A stretch of DNA of 5,585 bases, taken from contig JAHFAA010000057.1 of the NCBI GenBank assembly GCA_023250775.1, positions 7,545 to 13,129 of the forward strand, read 5' to 3'. The stretch is from Bdellovibrionales bacterium. Its GTDB lineage: Bacteria > Bdellovibrionota > Bacteriovoracia > Bacteriovoracales > Bacteriovoracaceae. A model generated the notes under the pieces. It was given only the letters and a program-made list of their open reading frames with translations. It made no database searches and was not told the origin of the DNA. The translations under genes were made by a program, and so were the position numbers. Shown here one piece after another: positions 1-5,061 of this stretch; position 1 is the first letter of the stretch; every line of letters begins with the position of its first letter.

Positions 1-1
1 G

Positions 2-1708
2 GATTTACGTCCCCAGATTGCTTTTCTGCTCTCCAACCTGACTAAAGATTTTCTAGAAATCTTAGGCCGCGTGCATGGGCCATCTTCGCAACTCGTGGTC
101 ATGGATTTTGTAACTGAGCTGAAGAAATCTCTCGAATTGAGCGATTCTCAGATGGATTTGGAGTTGATTGAAAGTTTTCTCTTTGTTAAAAAACTTTTTA
201 TCGGCGGCGAGCGTGAAACCGTTTCAACCGATGAAATTACCGCGATCGTTCCCAAGATTGAGCAGGCCCTTCTTTTAGTCCTCGACTTCGTTTATTACAG
301 TGACACGACCGCTCCAGAAAAGAAGGACAAGGCACTTTTCTTTCTGCAACGCTCTCGCTTGCTGGGCACCCTCTTCCACCCATGGGGAAGTGATGAGCCC
401 ATTATCAAACACAATGAGTTGATCAACGTTGCCGCCAAGTTAATGGACGGAAAATTTGATTTTAATATTCGCAATATGGAAGAGGCCATCGTCAACGTGA
501 AAACCAGGATCATTGGCACCGACCCTAATATTTACACTATGGGCGATATAAATAAGGTCCTGGGTTGGGGAATTGAACTTTTTGAACAATACTATTTCAA
601 CGACATCACCTACGAATATATGAAGGTGGCGATGGAAAGTAAGGGCCCACTCAAGGACCTCGTGCGTCCTGAGTTGCCCGAATACGCCGAGTTTGCACGG
701 CCTCGGGTCTTTGAACTTTGGAATGAATTTAAAACGATCGTGACTCAGTATCGCGTTTATCACGCACCTGAAAATATCCAATATTACACCAACGATTACA
801 TGCGTTTTCTCTACGGAATCAACCTCCAGACCAGCATTCGGATGGGATTAGGCAAGGTCTTAAATGCTTACGGCCACCCGAAAATTGATCCCGTCACCGG
901 CAAGCTGATCTTCATGGTCGCTACCATTGGTGAACTGCGCACGCTTCTCCTCGATGTAAAAACCGCCATGGTCGAGTTTAAACTTTGGCCTCACTTTTTT
1001 GAACGTTTCTTATCAGAGGCCATGAACTCTTCCGACCTCTTCCAGTTTCAGTCTGATGGAGATGGTTTCATTCGACTTGATGAGGCCAGCGAGTATGTTG
1101 CCAACATCATTTCGGCCACAACTCTTGCGGTTAAAATGTTTGATGCCCTAAAGGCCCATTGTCCAGTCATGGATGAAGTGGATAAAAGTTTCGAGGTCTC
1201 CTGCTATCGCGAATATTTCTTCACTAGCTTGTTTAATGATCTTAAGTACCAAACCTATTTCAAAAAATTGTATGACTACGTCAACTTTTCCTCACCAGCG
1301 GAAGTCAGACAATTTCTGGTAAACGTCGAAAGTTTTGCCAAAGAAATTCCTGATCTCAGTGTTCCCATGTCTCAGGTTGATATCGGACGTCTGTTCGTCA
1401 GTCTCTCCAATATTGAAACAACTTTCATGCGCTATGATACCAACTTTAACAACATCATGGACCGCGATGAAATTGAGGTTGGATGGAGCGTTTTCAAGCC
1501 AACCATTATGAACTTTGCCAAGCTTAAACCCACACAGGAAAGTCTGGGCAAATCGGTTTATCTTTTCCTTATCAAAAAGATGAAAGTGCCTTCAACAATT
1601 GAGGTTCTATTCTTTCATCTCTTCGGCAATAAAAAGGCCGTTGTCGCCAAACGTCTCAACATCGGGGCCATCTTGGCGTTAGTGGCGGCCGCGACGATAA
1701 GCGAATAG
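2..1708 (+). CDS. EF-hand-like repeat protein, 5'-truncated by window
   Basis: I do not recognise this protein as a named family. The frame is open from base 2, so the true start probably lies before the window. The first possible start inside it is GTG at 71, which has only a weak TTAGG upstream and gives 545 residues, used here for numbering. Two calcium-binding EF-hand loops are readable. Residues 327-338 (QSDGDGFIRLDE) have Asp at loop positions 3 and 5, Gly at 6, Ile at 8 and Glu at 12, but Gln at position 1. Residues 456-467 (DTNFNNIMDRDE) have Asp1, Asn3, Asn5 and Glu12, but Asn instead of Gly6. Degenerate loop-helix units seem to recur near residues 105-124, 157-172 and 285-303. The rest is mostly helical, rich in Phe, Tyr and Leu. 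The C-terminus is a short hydrophobic stretch (531-543) preceded by Lys-Arg. The likely role is calcium binding, possibly in the periplasm or at the cell surface, but the missing N-terminus prevents any signal-peptide call. Confidence 0.8.
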   Translation, partial: DLRPQIAFLLSNLTKDFLEILGRVHGPSSQLVVMDFVTELKKSLELSDSQMDLELIESFLFVKKLFIGGERETVSTDEITAIVPKIEQALLLVLDFVYYSDTTAPEKKDKALFFLQRSRLLGTLFHPWGSDEPIIKHNELINVAAKLMDGKFDFNIRNMEEAIVNVKTRIIGTDPNIYTMGDINKVLGWGIELFEQYYFNDITYEYMKVAMESKGPLKDLVRPELPEYAEFARPRVFELWNEFKTIVTQYRVYHAPENIQYYTNDYMRFLYGINLQTSIRMGLGKVLNAYGHPKIDPVTGKLIFMVATIGELRTLLLDVKTAMVEFKLWPHFFERFLSEAMNSSDLFQFQSDGDGFIRLDEASEYVANIISATTLAVKMFDALKAHCPVMDEVDKSFEVSCYREYFFTSLFNDLKYQTYFKKLYDYVNFSSPAEVRQFLVNVESFAKEIPDLSVPMSQVDIGRLFVSLSNIETTFMRYDTNFNNIMDRDEIEVGWSVFKPTIMNFAKLKPTQESLGKSVYLFLIKKMKVPSTIEVLFFHLFGNKKAVVAKRLNIGAILALVAAATISE

Positions 1709-1792
1709 ATGATTCTATTTTTTTCCTGAGAATCGCTCATTCTCCTCTCAAAAAGCATCTCTTGAAATGCCAAGATATAAGGAGAATTACCA

Positions 1793-1876
1793 GTGTCAAT
1801 TGACAAAATTCGCCTCAAAGTGCCATGTCTATCTAGGCTTAGAGCTGTTTCAGCACGCAGAAGCAAGCTTGAGTAA
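1793..1876 (+). CDS. candidate small basic protein, 27 aa
   Basis: This short ORF is supported mainly by its ribosome-binding site. AAGGAG at 1779-1784 stands 8 bases before a GTG start, a near-ideal arrangement, and the frame runs 27 codons to TAA at 1874-1876. The product begins MSIDKIRLKVPCLSRLRAV and is strongly basic, with eight Arg/Lys in 27 residues and one Cys. It has no membrane segment and no family that I recognise. It sits between the EF-hand-like gene and the receiver gene and ends 12 bases before the -35 element of the receiver promoter. The same bases could instead be an untranslated leader or a chance ORF, since short ORFs with GTG starts are common. No promoter of its own is convincing: the TATAAG at 1776-1781 overlaps the ribosome-binding site. 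Confidence 0.35.
   Translation: MSIDKIRLKVPCLSRLRAVSARRSKLE
1794..1805. promoter_or_regulatory. perfect 12-bp palindrome, possible operator
   Basis: TGTCAATTGACA is its own reverse complement. It overlaps the GTG start codon of the candidate small ORF by two bases. A repressor dimer binding such a site could act on the spacer upstream of the receiver gene, but no regulator is encoded nearby. The right half also reads as a -35 hexamer (TTGACA), with no matching -10 at normal spacing, so composition alone could explain part of it. Confidence 0.25.
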
Positions 1877-1888
1877 AATTTATAAGTT

Positions 1889-1919
1889 TTGACAGTGGCG
1901 TTGCCAATTCGGATAAAAT
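1889..1919 (+). promoter_or_regulatory. sigma70-type promoter of the receiver gene
   Basis: A perfect -35 hexamer TTGACA (1889-1894) is followed after 17 bp by GATAAA (1912-1917), or after 19 bp by TAAAAT (1914-1919), as the -10. Either choice puts the transcription start at about 1923-1926, on or just past the ATG at 1923. There is no purine-rich ribosome-binding site between the promoter and the ATG, so the message would be leaderless or nearly so. If transcription starts at 1926 or later, the second in-frame ATG at 1929 would be the usable start. Confidence 0.6.
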
Positions 1920-1922
1920 CCT

Positions 1923-2357
1923 ATGAGTATGACAAGCTTATTATTAATTGATGACGAAGCCGAAATCCGAAACTTGTACGGGTCATTTTTGAAGACCCGC
2001 TTACAACAAGACTCTCTTTCTAATAGCTATCCCGACTCTGTCACCATCTGCGAGGATGGCCCCCAGGCCTTAGAAGTCCTGCAGGAAACTTCCAACTTTG
2101 ATGTGATTGTCTGTGACTATTGTATGCCTGAAAAAAACGGCGGAGATGTTTGGAATTTTGTACGCAAATCATATCCTGATGTCCCCTTTATTCTTTTTAC
2201 CTCAGAGAACTTTCAAGAACTTCCTGAATTCGATGAAACATTTCAAGGCATGGGGAACGTCTGGCTCAAGAAACCAGCCTCCCCTGAGAAACTTCTGCAG
2301 GTCATTACGGAGATTTTGGCCGAATCAAAAAAGAGTACAAGCGGCTTGATGACCTAA
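1923..2357 (+). CDS. stand-alone response regulator receiver (CheY-like) protein
   Basis: This is a single-domain phosphoacceptor protein of a two-component or chemotaxis-like pathway, expected in the cytoplasm. The receiver fold accounts for nearly all 144 residues. The acidic pair D10-D11 (LLLIDDE) would bind magnesium, D65 (VIVCDYCMP) is the predicted phosphorylated aspartate, T93 (ILFTSE) is the switch Thr and K117 (WLKKPAS) is the conserved Lys before Pro. All catalytic positions are present, so it should be active. No output domain follows; only a short Lys/Ser-rich tail (about 135-144) remains, so it must act by protein contact or as a phosphorelay intermediate. No histidine kinase is in the window. 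An insertion-like stretch after the first helix (about residues 28-41) makes it slightly longer than CheY. The start at 1923 lacks a ribosome-binding site and abuts the promoter; ATG at 1929 is an alternative. Its 3' end overlaps the convergent Sel1-like gene by 33 bp. Confidence 0.93.
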   Translation: MSMTSLLLIDDEAEIRNLYGSFLKTRLQQDSLSNSYPDSVTICEDGPQALEVLQETSNFDVIVCDYCMPEKNGGDVWNFVRKSYPDVPFILFTSENFQELPEFDETFQGMGNVWLKKPASPEKLLQVITEILAESKKSTSGLMT

Positions 2358-2636
2358 TTTACATGCACGCTGAAAAGACTGTTGCGCAAGCTCATTTTGC
2401 TTACGTTCTTTCGCCAAAAGTCCTCGTTTAAAACAGGCCAAAGCATAGTCTTGCTTACAGGCCCTCTCATAATAACTATCGGCAGATTCATAAAAATGTT
2501 GTTCCTGATCCATGATCCCAACGATGGTACAAGCGGCAGATGACTGTTCCTGCTCGCAAAACCACATATAAATATCTGCGCGGAACCACAAGTACAGAAT
2601 TCCAATGATGATAAGCGCTGCCAGAATTTTTAGCAT
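2325..2636 (-). CDS. membrane-anchored Sel1-like repeat protein with paired cysteines
   Basis: The 103-residue product opens with one hydrophobic segment (residues 4-18) after a single Lys, predicting an inner-membrane anchor with the rest in the periplasm. The remainder consists of helical repeats of exactly 32 residues. ALAC at 65-68 and QAAC at 97-100 repeat SAAC at 33-36, and YYERAC (55-60) matches SFQRAC (87-92). This resembles the Cys-rich Sel1/TPR-type repeats of Helicobacter Hcp proteins, in which helix pairs are stapled by disulfides. All six cysteines form close pairs: C27/C36, C60/C68 and C92/C100. The last two pairs have an x7 spacing. The third repeat is cut short after C100, so the protein is small for the family. 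ATG at 2636 has no clear ribosome-binding site and lies 22 bases after the lipoprotein gene's stop, suggesting translational coupling in one operon. Sel1-type repeats usually mediate protein-protein contacts; the partner is unknown. Confidence 0.85.
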   Translation of the reverse strand: MLKILAALIIIGILYLWFRADIYMWFCEQEQSSAACTIVGIMDQEQHFYESADSYYERACKQDYALACFKRGLLAKERKQNELAQQSFQRACKLGHQAACTLF

Positions 2637-2658
2637 TTTTAGAACATAGGGCGAAGGA

Positions 2659-4845
2659 TTACCGAAGAGTTGGATAGTCAGAAGTTTTCTCCTGCCAGTA
2701 ATTGGTAAAATCCCATTTTGACATTGGCGTCATACGCTTGTCATAAAAATATGTGACACCGCCGCTGATCCAGCCCTCATAAACGGCGCTGACATCATTG
2801 CAATCCCCCGAATGATTCACACAAACAGACGGATCTTTGGCCGAATACACATCGTGTAATGCCGTCGCTCCGGTTAAATGCCCAAGAAAATATCCAACTC
2901 TTTCGATCGGTCCGCCAGCATCAGTCCCTTCGATGTCCGCTACGCTGAAGGAATTATAAATATCACTGTCAAAGGCCTCACCGACATGGCCGCCGACAGT
3001 GCTACCCGTGGCCTTAACTTTCGTCCAGACCGCATACGAGTTGTAGATGGTGGAAGTCTCCATTGTCCCCACGAATCCACCGACCTGATCCGCCCCGGTT
3101 ATAGTTCCCGCAGGAGATTGGACATACACATTCATCAAAAAAGTTGTATCAACATACCCTGCAAATCCACCAATGTACGTTGCCGCTCCTGAACCTGTTA
3201 TGGTGGTTGGAAGCGCGTAGGATTCATCAATTTGCCCACTGGTCACTCCAACAAATCCTCCGATATAACTGGCATTCCCTCCGATGATTCCGGAAGACTT
3301 CGCATAACATTTTGAAATATTACTGTTGATCTCACTATTCCCGAGAAGCCCACCGACAAAATTGACGGCACCGGTGACAGTTCTAACATCAGCGTAATCC
3401 GAAGAAAGATAACCTGAACCGTTACTACCAATCATCCCACCAACATAAGACGATCCACTGATCAATCCGACTGATTTAGCATATGAATTTTTGATTTCCC
3501 CACCATCATTGCGGCCGATCAGTCCGCCGACATAATCATCAACACTAGAAACTGTGGTGGTCTCTGCATATGAACTTTCGATTTTACCCGATCCCGAGCC
3601 GCCAGCATTGTAGCCCACCAACCCACCGACCCCTGAGCCTGTGCCTGTCACAGACGTGACCTTGGCATAGGAACTGGTGATGGCGCCATTCACATTCCGT
3701 CCAATCAATCCACCTATATTGCTTGCAGTCCCTTGCACCAAGACTCCTTCGGAGTAAGCTTTATTAACTGTGCCTGTGCCGTTATATCCAATGGCCCCAC
3801 CAACATCAGCTCCAGAGCCAATTACATGAACAGTAACTTTTGCATGCGATTCTTGGACAAGCCCCGCATTATTGGAACCAACCACACCTCCCACGCTACT
3901 ACGTCCATTGATGCGCGCAAATTCGGCATAGCTTTGGTAAATCAAACCATCATTGTAACCAGAGACGCCTCCGATGTTGTCACCGGAACCTCCGATCATA
4001 TTTGTGAATTTTGCGTAACATAACCGTATTTGCCCCCAGGAATCGTTGTACCCAACCACCCCACCTACATAACCTGCAGTCGCTGATACAGAGAGACCAG
4101 AAACAAATGAATCCTGCATTTTTCCATAATCCATTCTTCCAACTAGGCCGCCAACATAGCTCGTGCCGGACACACTTGTTACAGAACTGATAAAGGTAAC
4201 TGAAGAATTATAAATTTCGCCTGAAGTATTCCTACCGACTAGACCACCGACATAAGTTGTTCCACTCATATAGGACGCCACTATATTCACATTTCGGATT
4301 TCTGCACCCTGATTTTCTCCGGCCAATATACCCACATAATTAACTCCAGAGACAACGACATTGGAAAGATTCAAATTTTTCACCACCCCATTGGCACCCA
4401 GAACCCCAAAAATTCCAACATAATTATTTACACCGGATGAATAGGTGAAGTTGATAATTTTTTTACTGTTACCATCGAGAACACCCGTAAAAGGCGTTGT
4501 TGAGTCACCTATTCTTTTGTAGGTGACTGATGAATAGGAAATTAAATTTATATTTGTGAGCAAGATAAAATGCTTGTCCCAATATTCCGAGCTACTGCCA
4601 ATGTTGTTAAACTGTTTTGCCGTGCAGATGATATAGGCCGTGTTGGCCGTCAGACCGTCACCACCATGCGAACTATTACCAAAAGGACTATCAGTGATGG
4701 CCGATCCCTGACACATACTTTCTGAAAAATTAAGCGAGGTCTGGGCCACGGCCTCCAGCTTGCTTGGCGAAGTCGTCGATACGCATCCGCTCACCAGCAA
4801 CGCCAGCGCACAGATTGTCAGACAGCTTTTCGATCGCACAAGCAC
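2659..4845 (-). CDS. GLUG-repeat surface lipoprotein
   Basis: The 728-residue product begins with a lipoprotein signal peptide: Arg4 and Lys6, a hydrophobic core at about 9-18, and lipobox VSGC with Cys21 as the lipidated residue. Val22-Ser23 follow, with no Asp inner-membrane retention signal, so outer-membrane placement is likely. Residues 60-135 show the lead-in usual for GLUG proteins (GGDGLTANTAYIICTAKQFN, then PFTGVLDGN). About 18 GLUG units follow (142-680), each opening with a form of YVGGLVGRN. The protein closes with WDFTNYW and a terminal YPTLR, the common end of such proteins, so it looks complete. GLUG arrays are expected to fold as extended beta structures and often occur in adhesins or other surface proteins; the ligand is not evident. 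GTG at 4845 is chosen because AAGGGA lies just upstream and an in-frame stop lies at 4861-4863. GTG at 4839 is possible. The ATG at 4850 is out of frame. It is probably first in a two-gene operon. Confidence 0.92.
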   Translation of the reverse strand: MLVRSKSCLTICALALLVSGCVSTTSPSKLEAVAQTSLNFSESMCQGSAITDSPFGNSSHGGDGLTANTAYIICTAKQFNNIGSSSEYWDKHFILLTNINLISYSSVTYKRIGDSTTPFTGVLDGNSKKIINFTYSSGVNNYVGIFGVLGANGVVKNLNLSNVVVSGVNYVGILAGENQGAEIRNVNIVASYMSGTTYVGGLVGRNTSGEIYNSSVTFISSVTSVSGTSYVGGLVGRMDYGKMQDSFVSGLSVSATAGYVGGVVGYNDSWGQIRLCYAKFTNMIGGSGDNIGGVSGYNDGLIYQSYAEFARINGRSSVGGVVGSNNAGLVQESHAKVTVHVIGSGADVGGAIGYNGTGTVNKAYSEGVLVQGTASNIGGLIGRNVNGAITSSYAKVTSVTGTGSGVGGLVGYNAGGSGSGKIESSYAETTTVSSVDDYVGGLIGRNDGGEIKNSYAKSVGLISGSSYVGGMIGSNGSGYLSSDYADVRTVTGAVNFVGGLLGNSEINSNISKCYAKSSGIIGGNASYIGGFVGVTSGQIDESYALPTTITGSGAATYIGGFAGYVDTTFLMNVYVQSPAGTITGADQVGGFVGTMETSTIYNSYAVWTKVKATGSTVGGHVGEAFDSDIYNSFSVADIEGTDAGGPIERVGYFLGHLTGATALHDVYSAKDPSVCVNHSGDCNDVSAVYEGWISGGVTYFYDKRMTPMSKWDFTNYWQEKTSDYPTLR
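2806..4422 (-). repeat. array of about 18 GLUG repeat units (protein-level)
   Basis: Units begin near residues 143, 171, 199, 231, 260, 291, 318, 348, 377, 406, 439, 468, 497, 528, 558, 588, 617 and 650 of the lipoprotein. The period is therefore 27-33 residues, averaging about 30. The consensus is roughly [YFS]-V/I-G-G-[LVF]-[VI]-G-[RYS]-N, then a short turn, then I-x-x-S-Y-A. The middle units (3-16) are the most regular. Units 1, 2 and 18 are degenerate (YVGIFG, YVGILAG, RVGYFLG). Nucleotide identity between units is low, so this is an old, diverged array rather than a recent tandem expansion. Confidence 0.9.
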
Positions 4846-4849
4846 AACA

Positions 4850-4855
4850 TCCCTT
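4850..4855 (-). promoter_or_regulatory. ribosome-binding site deciding the lipoprotein start
   Basis: On the minus strand AAGGGA is followed by TGTT and then GTG at 4845. Counted from AAGG, the spacing is 6 bases to this GTG and 12 to the in-frame GTG at 4839. The ATG at 4850 touches the site and is out of frame, so it cannot be the start. The site therefore favours GTG at 4845. Confidence 0.5.
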
Positions 4856-4895
4856 TTTGTTTAGACCCAAAACTAGACTTCAATACCTTTTCGTC

Positions 4896-4904
4896 ATTTT
4901 ATCA
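4896..4904 (-). promoter_or_regulatory. extended -10 promoter for the lipoprotein operon
   Basis: On the minus strand the sequence reads TGA followed by TAAAAT, the TGn extended -10 form with a 5-of-6 hexamer match. No good -35 stands 16-18 bp upstream: a TTGACT is present but only 12 bp away. The predicted transcription start at about 4889 gives a leader of roughly 44 bases before GTG at 4845. Confidence 0.4.
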
Positions 4905-4952
4905 CAGCGCTTTAGTCAACTTTGCAGACCTTCGATGGCCCTAAATAAATAC

Positions 4953-4974
4953 TATAATTTCAGTGTGTTATAAG
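4953..4974 (+). promoter_or_regulatory. promoter region of the proline iminopeptidase gene
   Basis: Two overlapping candidates exist. A perfect TATAAT lies at 4953-4958, but its -35 region (CTTCGA at 17 bp) is poor. An extended -10, TGT followed by TATAAG, lies at 4966-4974, also with a weak -35. Either would start transcription at about 4965-4981 and leave an 80-100 base leader before ATG 5062. Divergent to the lipoprotein promoter, the two could share a regulator. Confidence 0.4.
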
Positions 4975-4994
4975 GCGTGCCATTCTCAAGGAAG

Positions 4995-5029
4995 AAGGAG
5001 ATTTCAAATGAACGCCTCCTAAAAGAGGC
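4995..5029 (+). promoter_or_regulatory. leader with four-codon ORF and hairpin before the iminopeptidase
   Basis: A strong ribosome-binding site AAGGAG (4995-5000) stands 7 bases before ATG 5008, but the frame stops after four codons (Met-Asn-Ala-Ser, TAA at 5020-5022). The ORF overlaps an inverted repeat, GCCTC (5014-5018) with GAGGC (5025-5029) around a 6-base loop. CTCCT at 5016-5020 could alternatively pair with AGGAG at 4996-5000, and these two pairings exclude each other. The short ORF is in frame with the iminopeptidase start at 5062. No T-run follows the hairpin, so it is not an intrinsic terminator. A translation-sensing leader is possible but unproven. Confidence 0.3.
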
Positions 5030-5061
5030 TTGCTCAGTATACAATATTGCAAAGGATACAT

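Noticed and set aside
1704..1724. Possible intrinsic terminator after the EF-hand-like gene (AATAG/CTATT stem followed by a T-run)
   Set aside because: The stem is only 5 AT-rich pairs plus one wobble and overlaps the stop codon; it is too weak to call.
1728..1744. Inverted repeat GAGAAT/ATTCTC with a 5-base loop
   Set aside because: It is a six-pair stem without a following T-run on either strand; no function can be assigned.
1776..1781. TATAAG as a -10 for the small ORF
   Set aside because: It overlaps the ribosome-binding site, so transcription would start after it, and no -35 is present.
1615..1866. 83-codon minus-strand ORF across the end of the first gene and the spacer
   Set aside because: It has no family resemblance and overlaps the coding end of the EF-hand-like gene and the candidate small ORF; it is probably a shadow.
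2338..2348. CAAG/CTTG hairpin with a T-run on the minus strand near the end of the Sel1-like gene
   Set aside because: The four-pair stem with a three-base loop lies inside both coding regions; it is not a credible terminator.
2806..4422. CRISPR-like or tandem DNA repeat suggested by recurring CCACCGACATA-type strings
   Set aside because: The recurrence follows from the Gly-Gly-rich GLUG codons on the opposite strand; units are diverged and no constant repeat-spacer pattern exists.
4848..4850. ATG upstream of the chosen lipoprotein GTG start
   Set aside because: It is out of frame, opens only a short ORF, and abuts the ribosome-binding site with no spacer.
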